A stretch of 64,000 bases of DNA from DASZQY01 sp035548515. GTDB taxonomy: Bacteria > Pseudomonadota > Alphaproteobacteria > Rhizobiales > Kaistiaceae. The stretch lies in NCBI GenBank assembly GCA_035548515.1, contig DASZSW010000008.1:1-64000 (forward strand), written 5' to 3'. A program made the translations under genes and the position numbers. The notes beneath the pieces were generated by a model. That model worked only from the letters and a program-made list of their open reading frames with translations, did no database searches and had not been told where the DNA came from. This document shows, one piece after another, positions 48,981-63,497 of the stretch. Numbering within the stretch: position 1 is the stretch's first letter; every line of letters begins with the position of its first letter.

Positions 48981-49979
48981 CTACGCCACGCCGATCCGCA
49001 GCAAGTCGTGCATGTGCACGACACCCACCGGCTTGCCCTCGGCGAGCACGAACAGGGCGGTGATCTTCGTCTTGTTCAGCAGATCAAGCGCCGTGCCGAC
49101 CAGCGCGTCGGGCGCAATCGTCTTCGGCGTCTTGGTCATCACCGCCTCGACCTTGCGCGTCAGTTGATCCGGCGCGCCAAGGTTACGGCGGACATCGCCG
49201 TCGGTGATGATGCCGGCGAGCTTGCCGTGCTGGTCGATCACGCCAACACAGCCCAGCCGTTTTTCGCCGATGATCATGATTGCCTCGCCCATGGTAGCGC
49301 CGAGGCCGATGAGCGGCATGGCGTCGCCTTCATGCATCACGTCGCGGACGAAGTGCAGGCTGGCGCCCAGGCGGCCGCCGGGGTGGAGCACGTGGAAATC
49401 TTCCGCCGAGAACCCGCGCGCCTCGAGCAGCGCGATGGCGAGCGCATCTCCGAGCGCCAGTTGCATCACCGTCGAAGTCGTTGGCGACAGGCCATGCGGG
49501 CAGGCCTCCTCGGCGCGGGGAAGCTGGAGCACGATGTCGGACTTGCGGCCGAGCGCGCTGTCGGGCGCGGCGGTAAAGGCGACCAGCGGTATACGGAAGC
49601 GGCGCGAGTGCTCAACCACGCTTTTCAGCTCCGCCGACTCGCCAGACCAGGAGAGCGCGACGATCACGTCGTCGGGCGTCACCATGCCGAGATCGCCGTG
49701 ACTCGCCTCGGCAGGGTGGACGAAAAAGGCGGGCGTCCCGGTCGAAGCGAAGGTCGAGGCGACCTTGCGGGCGACGTGGCCGCTCTTGCCGACGCCGGTG
49801 ACGATGACGCGCCCCTTGGCGGCGCGGATCAGGGCCACTGCTTCGGCGAATGGCCCGGCGAGGTCCGTGGCGAGCGCGGCCGCCAGTGCGTCCAGCCCCG
49901 CGCGCTCCGTGGTGAGCGTGCGGAGGCCTGAAGCGACGGTGCTGTCGGTTGGTTTCGCGCTGGCTGGCTTCAACGCCAC
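48981..49979 (-). CDS. kdsD: D-arabinose 5-phosphate isomerase (KpsF/GutQ family)
   Basis: A 332-residue isomerase with an N-terminal SIS domain (GRVIVTGVGKSGHVARKVASTFASTGTPAFFVHPAEASHGDLGM) and two C-terminal CBS domains (VRDVMHEGDAMPLIGLGATMGEAI; VMTKTPKTIAPDALVGTALDLL). It converts ribulose 5-phosphate to arabinose 5-phosphate, the first step of Kdo synthesis for lipopolysaccharide. It is divergent from a beta-barrel gene and convergent with nfeD. Nearby galU and galE fit a sugar-envelope role. Confidence 0.93.
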   Translation of the reverse strand: MALKPASAKPTDSTVASGLRTLTTERAGLDALAAALATDLAGPFAEAVALIRAAKGRVIVTGVGKSGHVARKVASTFASTGTPAFFVHPAEASHGDLGMVTPDDVIVALSWSGESAELKSVVEHSRRFRIPLVAFTAAPDSALGRKSDIVLQLPRAEEACPHGLSPTTSTVMQLALGDALAIALLEARGFSAEDFHVLHPGGRLGASLHFVRDVMHEGDAMPLIGLGATMGEAIMIIGEKRLGCVGVIDQHGKLAGIITDGDVRRNLGAPDQLTRKVEAVMTKTPKTIAPDALVGTALDLLNKTKITALFVLAEGKPVGVVHMHDLLRIGVA

Positions 49980-50118
49980 GGTGAATCCCTGGTTGCGGGG
50001 AGGGTTTAGCAGCTTTGGCGGGAGCCCGAAACGGCGCGCCGAACCGAGGCAACCTTGCGTTAACCATCAATCTTTACGCTTCGGCAAGGATATCCGCCAT
50101 CTTCGCCAAGGTCCGCCC

Positions 50119-51387
50119 ATGCGCGTCCTGCCGCTCTTCCTTCTTACGGCGCTCGCTGCCAGCGGTGCCTCGGCGCAAACATTTGGCCTGAGGCCGGCAA
50201 TTGCCCCCGAAGGGGTCGACGCAACGACGACTGCGTCCACTGCCCCCGCTCTGGCGGCGAAGGAGCCTGTCGACCCTTATGAGGCACTGGGCATTCGCGC
50301 GGGCGGTTTCATCCTCTACCCGACGCTGACGATCACCGGCGGCTACACCACCAACGCTGCCGCCAGTGCCGGCGGAACGGGCGCGACGTTCGCGACCGTG
50401 GAGCCGGAGTTGCTGATCCAGTCGGACTGGGACCGGCACGAGTTCACGCTGACCGCCAGCGGCGGGTATGAGCGCTTTTTCGACGGAACGACTGCGGACA
50501 AGCCGAGTGCGTCGGCGAAAGCGACGGGCCGCATCGATCTCGCCGACGGCTGGACGTCCGATCTCGCTGCCGGTGTCGACTACAAGCTCGACGACATTCC
50601 GGATGGCGCCGATACGGCACCGCCGGTGACGGAACTCACGTCATCTGCCGCGCTCAACGGCAGCTTCGGCCGCGCTGACTTTACGGTGGAAGGCACCACC
50701 GACCGCTCGGTCTATGGCGATGCTTCCAACGCCGGCGTGCCAGTCGATCAGGGAGATCGCAACAACACCGTGTTCGGCGGACGGCTGCGCGTCGGGTTCG
50801 ATGCCACACCGGTGCTCTCGCCCTTCGTCGAGGGCCAGATCGCGCGGCGCACGTACGACCGGCAGTTCGACACCAACAGCCTGCAGCGCTCCAGCACGGG
50901 CACCGCATTCCGAGCGGGTGTCGCGTTCGATCACGGCCCGCTGCTCACCGGCGAGATTGCATTCGGCACGCGGCAGGAGGTCTTCGACGATCCGGCCCTC
51001 ACCGGAATCCAGGCGTTCACCATAGACGGCAACCTCGTCTGGGCGCCGACGGAACTGACCACCGTAACGCTAGACACATCGACCACCATCAACCCGAACA
51101 CCGACCCGGCTTCGTCAGGCTCGGTCGAGCACGATGGTTCGTTGGAAATCGCCTACGCTTGGCGGGACAACGTCACGCTGACCGGCACGGCCAGCATTGC
51201 GAACGAGCAGTTCCAGGGCACCGGGGAGGACGACAACACCTACGATGTCGGGCTTGGCGCGACCTGGAAGCTGAACCGGATGTTCTGGCTCACCGCCGAT
51301 TATACCCACGAGTGGTACGTCAGCTCCGATCCCACGCAGAACTACACCTCGGACACATTCAAGCTGAGCCTCAAGGCGCAGCGCTAG
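50119..51387 (+). CDS. outer-membrane beta-barrel protein (BBP2_2-like)
   Basis: A 422-residue secreted protein with a signal peptide (MRVLPLFLLTALAASGASA) and a region of repeated amphipathic strands: GGFILYPTLTITGGYTTNAAA, DRHEFTLTASGGYERFF, NNTVFGGRLRVGFDATP and the end FKLSLKAQR. The GGFILYPTLTITGGYTTN opening is seen in putative outer-membrane proteins linked to exopolysaccharide export in Rhizobiales. Position among kdsD, galU and galE supports such a role, but it is not proven. It overlaps the galU end by four bases (convergent). The half-site TTAACCAT at 50060-50067 lies upstream. Confidence 0.8.
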   Translation: MRVLPLFLLTALAASGASAQTFGLRPAIAPEGVDATTTASTAPALAAKEPVDPYEALGIRAGGFILYPTLTITGGYTTNAAASAGGTGATFATVEPELLIQSDWDRHEFTLTASGGYERFFDGTTADKPSASAKATGRIDLADGWTSDLAAGVDYKLDDIPDGADTAPPVTELTSSAALNGSFGRADFTVEGTTDRSVYGDASNAGVPVDQGDRNNTVFGGRLRVGFDATPVLSPFVEGQIARRTYDRQFDTNSLQRSSTGTAFRAGVAFDHGPLLTGEIAFGTRQEVFDDPALTGIQAFTIDGNLVWAPTELTTVTLDTSTTINPNTDPASSGSVEHDGSLEIAYAWRDNVTLTGTASIANEQFQGTGEDDNTYDVGLGATWKLNRMFWLTADYTHEWYVSSDPTQNYTSDTFKLSLKAQR

Positions 51388-52271
51388 CGGCCGCTCTTGT
51401 CCAGCAGCGCGCGGATCTCGGCGGCCAGCGCCGGGCCGAAGTCGTTGTGCGCCAGCCCGAAGGCGACATTGGCGGCCAGGAAGCCGAGCTTGGAGCCGCA
51501 GTCGAACGTGCGCCCACGAAAGCGGCTGCCATAAAAGGCGTCAGTCTCCGCGAGCTTCTTCATCGCGTCGGTCAACTGGATCTCGTTGCCGGCGCCCCGC
51601 TGCTGGCGCGCGAGGTGGTCGAAGATTGCAGGCTGCAGGATGTAGCGGCCGTTGATGTAAAGGTTCGACGGCGCAACCTTTGGGTCTGGCTTCTCGACCA
51701 TCGCGGTGATGCGGAACGAATCCCTGCCGACGGCATCGCCGACGCCGACGATGCCGTACTGCCCGGTCTGGGCGGGGTCGCATTCCTCCACGGCGACGAT
51801 GTTGCCGCCGGTCTCGCCATAGACCGCGACCATCTGGGCGAGACAGCCGGGGTCGCCCTGCATGATCATGTCGGGGAGCAGCACGGCGAAGGGCTCGTCG
51901 CCGACGAGGTCGCGCGCGCACCACACGGCATGGCCCAATCCGAGCGGGACCTGCTGGCGGGTGAAGCTGGTGGCGCCGGGCGGCGGCAGGTCGCGCGCCA
52001 GTTCCTTCAGCGCCTCGGTGCGGCCGCGATCGCGTAGCGCCGCCTCTAGCTCAACCTGGAGATCGAAATGATCCTCGAGCACGGCCTTGTTGCGGCCTGT
52101 GACGAAGATGAAATGCTCGATACCGGCGGCGCGCGCCTCATCCACCACGTACTGGATCAGCGGCCGGTCGACCACCGTCAGCATCTCCTTCGGCATCGCC
52201 TTGGTGGCTGGCAGGAAGCGCGTGCCGAGGCCGGCGACAGGAAAAACGGCTTTGCGGATGGGCGATGGCAT
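51384..52271 (-). CDS. galU: UTP-glucose-1-phosphate uridylyltransferase
   Basis: A 295-residue nucleotidyltransferase forming UDP-glucose. The signature is VFPVAGLGTRFLPATKAMPKEML, followed by ADYxxE-region equivalents (DMIMQGDPG), the uridine-binding VEKPDPK and GNEIQLTDAM. Length is that of bacterial GalU. ATG at 52271 is chosen; the open frame 17 codons longer has no homology. It is convergent with the beta-barrel gene and divergent from galE, so both enzymes of UDP-glucose/UDP-galactose supply are adjacent. Confidence 0.95.
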   Translation of the reverse strand: MPSPIRKAVFPVAGLGTRFLPATKAMPKEMLTVVDRPLIQYVVDEARAAGIEHFIFVTGRNKAVLEDHFDLQVELEAALRDRGRTEALKELARDLPPPGATSFTRQQVPLGLGHAVWCARDLVGDEPFAVLLPDMIMQGDPGCLAQMVAVYGETGGNIVAVEECDPAQTGQYGIVGVGDAVGRDSFRITAMVEKPDPKVAPSNLYINGRYILQPAIFDHLARQQRGAGNEIQLTDAMKKLAETDAFYGSRFRGRTFDCGSKLGFLAANVAFGLAHNDFGPALAAEIRALLDKSGR

Positions 52272-52404
52272 CGGGGCCTTGGCTATCATAAACGCGGCGG
52301 ATTCGGTCAACGCGGACGGCAAGGTCGTGGCAACAATCTATGCCTATGGTTACGCTGCGACGGAAGCACCTGGCCCAATTTTCCACCCGTAGAATGAGTT
52401 TCAA

Positions 52405-53397
52405 ATGAGTGTGCTTGTCACTGGCGGCGCCGGCTACATCGGCAGTCATATGGTCTGGCAACTGGTCGACGCGGGCGAGGAAGTCGTCGTGCTCGACAAT
52501 CTTTCGACCGGATTTGCGTGGGCGGTCGCGCCCGAAGCGAAATTAGTCGAGGGCGATGTCGGCGACGAGGTACTGGTCGCGCGACTGATCCTGGAACACA
52601 AGATCAACGCGATCATTCACTTCGCCGGCTCGATTATTGTTCCGGAGTCGGTTGCCGATCCGTTGAAGTATTACTTCAACAACACCGCCAAATCGCGCGC
52701 CCTGATCGCAGCGGCGGTCAAGGCGGGCGTGCGCCATTTCATCTTCTCCTCGACGGCCGCGGTCTACGGAACTCCGAACGTCACGCCGGTGCCGGAGGAT
52801 GCCGCGCTGTTTCCGGAGTCGCCCTACGGCCGCTCCAAGCTGATGACCGAGACGATGCTGGCGGACACGGCTGCCGCACACGACTTCCGATACGCGGCGC
52901 TGCGCTACTTCAACGTCGCCGGTGCCGACCCGCGCGGACGCACGGGCCAGTCGACCAAGGGCGCGACGCTGCTGATCAAGGTCGCGTCGGAGACGGCTTA
53001 CGGCAAGCGCGAGTCGATGATCGTGCACGGGACCGATTATCCGACGCCCGACGGCACGTGCGTGCGCGACTACATCCACGTCACCGATCTCGCGGCCGCG
53101 CATTCCGATGCGCTGGCGTACCTCCGCGCCGGCGGCACCAGCGTGGTCGCCAACGTCGGCTACGGTCGCGGATACTCCGTGTTGCAGGTGATCGACACCG
53201 TGAAGCGGGTAAGCGGCAGGGATTTCAAGGTCGTGATCGGTGGCCGGCGACCGGGTGATGCGACCGCGGTGGTCGCCGATCCCTCGCGCGCCAAATCGAC
53301 GTTCGGCTGGCAGCCGCGGCACGACAACCTCGACGAGATCGTACAAAGCGCGCTCGCTTGGGAGGCGGCGCTGGCGCGGCGCAACCAGAAGGACTAG
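52405..53397 (+). CDS. galE: UDP-glucose 4-epimerase
   Basis: A 330-residue extended SDR enzyme interconverting UDP-glucose and UDP-galactose. NAD binding is MSVLVTGGAGYIGSHMVWQL; the catalytic residues are FSSTAAVYG (Ser/Thr) and YGRSK (Tyr141, Lys145). LRYFNVAGADPRGRTGQ and GTCVRDYIHVTDLA are GalE signatures. Length is typical. The ribosome site is weak (GAATGAG). Together with galU it supplies UDP-sugars for envelope polysaccharides. Confidence 0.95.
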   Translation: MSVLVTGGAGYIGSHMVWQLVDAGEEVVVLDNLSTGFAWAVAPEAKLVEGDVGDEVLVARLILEHKINAIIHFAGSIIVPESVADPLKYYFNNTAKSRALIAAAVKAGVRHFIFSSTAAVYGTPNVTPVPEDAALFPESPYGRSKLMTETMLADTAAAHDFRYAALRYFNVAGADPRGRTGQSTKGATLLIKVASETAYGKRESMIVHGTDYPTPDGTCVRDYIHVTDLAAAHSDALAYLRAGGTSVVANVGYGRGYSVLQVIDTVKRVSGRDFKVVIGGRRPGDATAVVADPSRAKSTFGWQPRHDNLDEIVQSALAWEAALARRNQKD

Positions 53398-53453
53398 TCG
53401 CCCGCCTTTCGCCGCAACCGGATGCTAGGCTTCCCAACGATTCGGGAGCCTCC

Positions 53454-54656
53454 ATGCGCCTTGTCCGCATCATCGCCGCCGCCGCCGCCGTCATCGCCGC
53501 GCTCGTCGCGGCGCCTGCCGTTGCGCAGACACCGGCGGAATGGGTGGCAGCCTTCTGGCCGACGGCGAAGGCTGCGGGCATCAAGCGCGCGATCTACGAG
53601 CAGGCACTCGGCAACTTCCAGCCCGACCCGGACGTGATCAAACGGGCGAGCGCGCAGGCCGAGTTCAACATGGCCATCTGGGACTACATGGACCAGATGG
53701 TCTCCGACGAACGCATCACCCAAGGCGCGGCCGCGCTGACCGCTAACGCGAAACTGCTGTCGCGCATCGAGCAGCGGTACGGCGTCGATCGCCATACCGT
53801 GATGGCCGTATGGGGGATCGAAAGTCACTACGGTGCCGTGCTCACCAATCCGCGCCTGTTCAAGCAGACGATCCCGTCGCTGGCGACTCTCGCTTACACC
53901 GGCGGGCGTCTGGCCAAGTTCGGGCGGCAGCAGCTCGTGGCGGCGCTGAAGATTCTCCAGCGTGGAGACGTGACCCTTGCCGGCATGACCGGGTCGTGGG
54001 CGGGCGCGATGGGGCAGACGCAGTTCATCCCGACAACGTTCGAGTCTTACGCTGTCGATTTCGACGGCGACGGCCGCCGCAACATCTGGACGTCCAACGC
54101 GGATGCTCTCGCCTCGACGGCGAATTATCTCCGCGCGTCGGGTTGGCAGAGCGGCGCGACCTGGGGCTACGAGGTGACGGTGCCCGCCTCCTACGACGTC
54201 AAGAAGGGCGGTGAGCATGCGCTCGGCTGGTGGGCTGATCGCGGCGTCGTACGCGTCGCCGGCAAGGAGTATCCGCGCGAGACCGACAAGGCGACCCTGT
54301 ACTTACCTAACGGGCGGAGCGGGCCGGCGTTTCTGATCCTGAAAAATTTTCGCGTCCTCAAACGCTACAACAACTCCAACTCGTACGCGCTTGCGGTCGG
54401 TCATCTTTCCGACCGGCTCGAAGGCGGTGCGGCGTTCATCGGCCAGTGGCCGGAGCATGAGAAGCCGTTCACGCTGGAGGAGGGCAAGCGTATGCAGCTC
54501 GCGCTCACCATGGCCGGTTACTATACGGGGCCCGTGGATGGCGACCTTGGCTCAGGAAGCCGCGAGGCGATCCGCGGCTTCCAGCGCAAGCTGGGGCTAA
54601 ACCCCGACGGTGTTCCCACGCGTGCCCTGTTGCAGCGGCTGGAGAGCGGCAAGTAG
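53454..54656 (+). CDS. MltB-type lytic murein transglycosylase with PG-binding domain
   Basis: A 400-residue secreted enzyme. After the signal peptide (IIAAAAAVIAALVAAPAVAQ) comes a lytic transglycosylase family 3 domain: VMAVWGIESHYGAVL with catalytic Glu123, GSWAGAMGQTQFIPTTFESYAVDFDGDG, and ANYLRASGW. A C-terminal peptidoglycan-binding module (MAGYYTGPVDGDLGSGSREAIRGFQRKLGLNPDGVPTRALL) ends the protein. It cleaves the murein backbone forming 1,6-anhydromuramic ends. The next gene (DUF459) starts nine bases downstream and is co-transcribed. Confidence 0.93.
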   Translation: MRLVRIIAAAAAVIAALVAAPAVAQTPAEWVAAFWPTAKAAGIKRAIYEQALGNFQPDPDVIKRASAQAEFNMAIWDYMDQMVSDERITQGAAALTANAKLLSRIEQRYGVDRHTVMAVWGIESHYGAVLTNPRLFKQTIPSLATLAYTGGRLAKFGRQQLVAALKILQRGDVTLAGMTGSWAGAMGQTQFIPTTFESYAVDFDGDGRRNIWTSNADALASTANYLRASGWQSGATWGYEVTVPASYDVKKGGEHALGWWADRGVVRVAGKEYPRETDKATLYLPNGRSGPAFLILKNFRVLKRYNNSNSYALAVGHLSDRLEGGAAFIGQWPEHEKPFTLEEGKRMQLALTMAGYYTGPVDGDLGSGSREAIRGFQRKLGLNPDGVPTRALLQRLESGK

Positions 54657-54664
54657 AATTACCC

Positions 54665-55879
54665 ATGGTCTGGTGCGTACCCCGTGTGAAGATTGCCGCC
54701 GCAGCCCTTCTGGCGTTGCTGGTCGTATTGCCGGAGGCGGCCGCCTTTGCGCAGCCTGTTCCGCCGGCCGACGTCGGTGGTGCGCAGGGGCAGCCGCGCC
54801 GTGGCGGGTTCCTCGAGATGCTGTTCGGTCCGAGCCTGCTGCGTCCTTTCCGCCCCGACAATGCCCCGGGCAACGGCTTCATCCCCCCGCCGCAGCCGGG
54901 GCCGCCGGTGCCCAGCGAGCCGCCGGTGCCCACGGTCCAGATTCTGGAGAAGGACAAGAACGCCAAGAAGATTCTGGTCATCGGCGATTTCGTCGCCGGA
55001 GGTCTGGCGTGGGGCCTGGATCAGACGTTCGCGGAAGAGCCCAAGCTCGCGATCCTCGATCGGTCGCAGACCAACTCCGGCCTGGTGCGAACGGATTTCT
55101 TCGACTGGAACGCCGAGCTGCCGAGAATCCTCAACGAAGACAAGCCGGATATCGTCGTGGTGGCTATGGGCGCCAACGATCGGCAGCAGATGCGTATCGG
55201 AAGGGACCGCATCGCTCCGCACTCCGAAACGTGGGAGACGACCTACCAACAGCGGCTCAAGGGCCTTACCGATACGCTGAAGGTTTACGGCCGGCCTTTC
55301 TTCTGGGTGAGCGCGCCACCGATGCGGCTCGCGGCAGCTGCGCGCGACATGACCTATCTCAACGGCTTTTACACCGACGCGGTGGAAGAGGCGGGTGGCC
55401 ACTTCATCGACATCTGGAACGGCTTTACCAGCGATGAGGGCAATTACATTTCGTCCGGTCCCGACGTTGACGGTCAGCTGCGCGCGCTGCGCGCCAGCGA
55501 CGGCATCAACTTCACCCGCGCAGGACGGCTGAAGCTGGCGTTCTACGTCGAGCGCGAGATTCGCCGGCAGACGGGCATTGGCGCCGGCGCTGTTGATCTG
55601 CTTGCTTCGACCAGCCAGGCCAACCAGATCGAGGTGGGGCCGGATGGACAGAAGCGGCTGGTGGGACCAGTGCTCTCGCTCACAGATCCGCGGCCCGGCA
55701 GCGACGCGTTGGCGGGCGCGCCCGACCCGGTGCCCGAGGTCCAGAAGGAATCGGAAACGCCGCAATACATGATGATCGTAAAGGGCGCAGCGCTGCCGAC
55801 GGTCGCCGGCCGGGCGGACGATTTCACCTGGCCGCCGCCCACCGTGTCTCCGCCGGGCCCGACGGCGGCCGCGAACTGA
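54665..55879 (+). CDS. DUF459 SGNH-fold secreted protein, catalytic residues altered
   Basis: A 404-residue protein with a signal-like N-terminus (IAAAALLALLVVLPEAAAFA), a proline-rich linker to about residue 90, then a DUF459 SGNH-hydrolase fold. Block I reads KKILVIGDFVAGGLAWGLDQ, with Phe109 where the nucleophile Ser of GDS is expected. VVVAMGANDRQ is block III. Block V reads DGINFTRAG, with Asn282 where the catalytic His of DxxH is expected. Loss of both suggests a non-hydrolytic role, or use of different residues. It follows the lytic transglycosylase gene by nine bases, so a cell-wall function is likely. Confidence 0.82.
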   Translation: MVWCVPRVKIAAAALLALLVVLPEAAAFAQPVPPADVGGAQGQPRRGGFLEMLFGPSLLRPFRPDNAPGNGFIPPPQPGPPVPSEPPVPTVQILEKDKNAKKILVIGDFVAGGLAWGLDQTFAEEPKLAILDRSQTNSGLVRTDFFDWNAELPRILNEDKPDIVVVAMGANDRQQMRIGRDRIAPHSETWETTYQQRLKGLTDTLKVYGRPFFWVSAPPMRLAAAARDMTYLNGFYTDAVEEAGGHFIDIWNGFTSDEGNYISSGPDVDGQLRALRASDGINFTRAGRLKLAFYVEREIRRQTGIGAGAVDLLASTSQANQIEVGPDGQKRLVGPVLSLTDPRPGSDALAGAPDPVPEVQKESETPQYMMIVKGAALPTVAGRADDFTWPPPTVSPPGPTAAAN

Positions 55880-56018
55880 AACGTACAGGCGGGTGCCCGA
55901 AGGCTGACCAGCTGGCGTTTGTTCCTTCAAACCTATGTGAAAGCCGGCGACCTGGTCGTGATCCCCGATGCTGGCGTGAGGCGTCTATCCTCGCCGCGTG
56001 ACATCACGGAGAGACACC

Positions 56019-56765
56019 ATGAGCATCCGCCTTGCTTCCGCTGTCGCGGCCGTCGCGATGAGCACCTCCGCTGCGCTTGCCGCCAGCGACGACAGGCTGA
56101 CCACGAATGCCGGCGAGGTTGCCATCCACGCGATCCATCACGCGGCGCTGACGCTCACCTTCAACGGCACGACGATCCTCGTCGATCCGGCCCCGCTCGG
56201 GCAGAACGTCGACACCGCCGAGTTCACCGCTTTGCCGGCTCCTGCGCTCATCCTCATTACCCACGAGCACGGCGACCACTTCAACGTACCGATCCTGCAG
56301 GCGGTGTCGGGAAACGCCACGATCGTCGCCCCGCAGTCCGCCTTCGACAAGATGCCCGACGATTTGAAGGCGAAGACCAAGGTGATGAAGAACGGCGACA
56401 AGCTGGAGGTCGCCGGTGTGCCGATCGAGGCGGTGCCGGCCTACAACAACAGCACGGACAAGCAGCAGTACCATCCGAAGGGCCGCGACAACGGCTATGT
56501 CCTGACCTTCGGCGACAAGCACGTCTATATCGCGGGCGATACGGAAGACACGCCGGAGATGCGCGCGCTCACCGGGATCGACGTGGCTTTCCTGCCGATG
56601 AACCTGCCGTACACGATGTCTGTGGATCAGGCGGCCGACGCGGTCGCCGCGTTCAAGCCGAAGGTGGTCTATCCGTACCACTCGCGCGGCACCGACGTGG
56701 CGGCCTTCAAGACGAAGGTCGGTGGCGCAGCGGACGTGCGGATACTGGACTGGTATCCGAGCTAG
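56019..56765 (+). CDS. periplasmic metallo-beta-lactamase-fold hydrolase
   Basis: A 248-residue protein with a signal peptide (RLASAVAAVAMSTSAALAAS) and a UPF0173/UlaG-like metallo-beta-lactamase fold: AIHHAALTLTFNGTTILVDPAP, the metal motif LITHEHGDHFNVP (HxHxDH), HVYIAGDTEDTPEM and VVYPYHSRGTD. The signal peptide is unusual for this mostly cytosolic group. ATG at 56019 fits, with GGAGAG upstream. It is convergent with the small gene after gltD, overlapping it by four bases. The substrate is unknown. Confidence 0.85.
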   Translation: MSIRLASAVAAVAMSTSAALAASDDRLTTNAGEVAIHAIHHAALTLTFNGTTILVDPAPLGQNVDTAEFTALPAPALILITHEHGDHFNVPILQAVSGNATIVAPQSAFDKMPDDLKAKTKVMKNGDKLEVAGVPIEAVPAYNNSTDKQQYHPKGRDNGYVLTFGDKHVYIAGDTEDTPEMRALTGIDVAFLPMNLPYTMSVDQAADAVAAFKPKVVYPYHSRGTDVAAFKTKVGGAADVRILDWYPS

Positions 56766-57100
56766 GCAATCGCCATCGGCTCGTACTCCCGCAGCGGCGC
56801 GCGGATCGAGTCGTTGCCGTACGTGATGACGAGATCGCGCGTGCCGAACACCTTGTAGGTGTACTCGATCGCCTCGCGGCATTCGTCGAGCCATTCGTTG
56901 TTGAGCAGGTGGATACTGAACCTTGATCGCGCTTCGATGCCGAATTCGCGCGCGATCTCGGCATCGAAACGGCCGAGGCTGGCGTCCGTGATGTGAACCA
57001 CGTCGCCGAACAGCTCGGGGCGAACGCGGCGCATGAAATCGATGCGCCGCTGTGCTTCGGGGATCGGGAGGCGGCAATGGCAGCCGTAGTCGAGCGACAT
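56762..57100 (-). CDS. small unknown protein in the gltBD operon
   Basis: A 112-residue protein I cannot assign. It begins MSLDYGCHCRLPIPEAQRRIDFMRRVRPELF and contains GFDxE-like acidic helices, RFSIHLLNNEWLDECREAIEYTYKVF and LVITYGNDSIRAPLREYEPMA. A CHC motif near the N-terminus and a further Cys are present. It starts five bases after the gltD stop, so it is co-expressed with glutamate synthase, yet such a gene is not a standard part of gltBD. A regulatory or accessory role is speculative. Confidence 0.6.
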   Translation of the reverse strand: MSLDYGCHCRLPIPEAQRRIDFMRRVRPELFGDVVHITDASLGRFDAEIAREFGIEARSRFSIHLLNNEWLDECREAIEYTYKVFGTRDLVITYGNDSIRAPLREYEPMAIA

Positions 57101-57105
57101 GGTCG

Positions 57106-58527
<1,422 letters not shown>

Positions 58528-58540
58528 GATGCGTGCCCGT

Positions 58541-63259
<4,719 letters not shown>

Positions 63260-63497
63260 GGTCGCCCTCTTCCTGCTCAGCACGGCGATTAGCCGGGCTA
63301 ATTGGACAGTGATCCTGTCCTATTTACATCTCTATGACAGATTTCAGAGTGCCCATCAAGCGTCCTTGGCATTGTTCTTATCATTCGCGCCGTCCCTGCG
63401 GCTGCTTCGGAATGTCTTCGGTTCCCTTCGCGCAATAAAGTTGCGCGACCTCAGGATTGTCTTGCGCAGCCTGCGGAGCGTCGCCACAACGGCCGAC
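63260..63497. promoter_or_regulatory. gltB / threonine aldolase divergent region
   Basis: A 238-base divergent gap. It holds two inverted repeats near gltB: ATTAGC-CGG-GCTAAT (63288-63302) and GGACAG-TGATC-CTGTCC (63304-63320), then an AT-rich stretch with TATTTACA that could include the gltB -10 region on the minus strand. The right half has no convincing feature. Confidence 0.5.
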
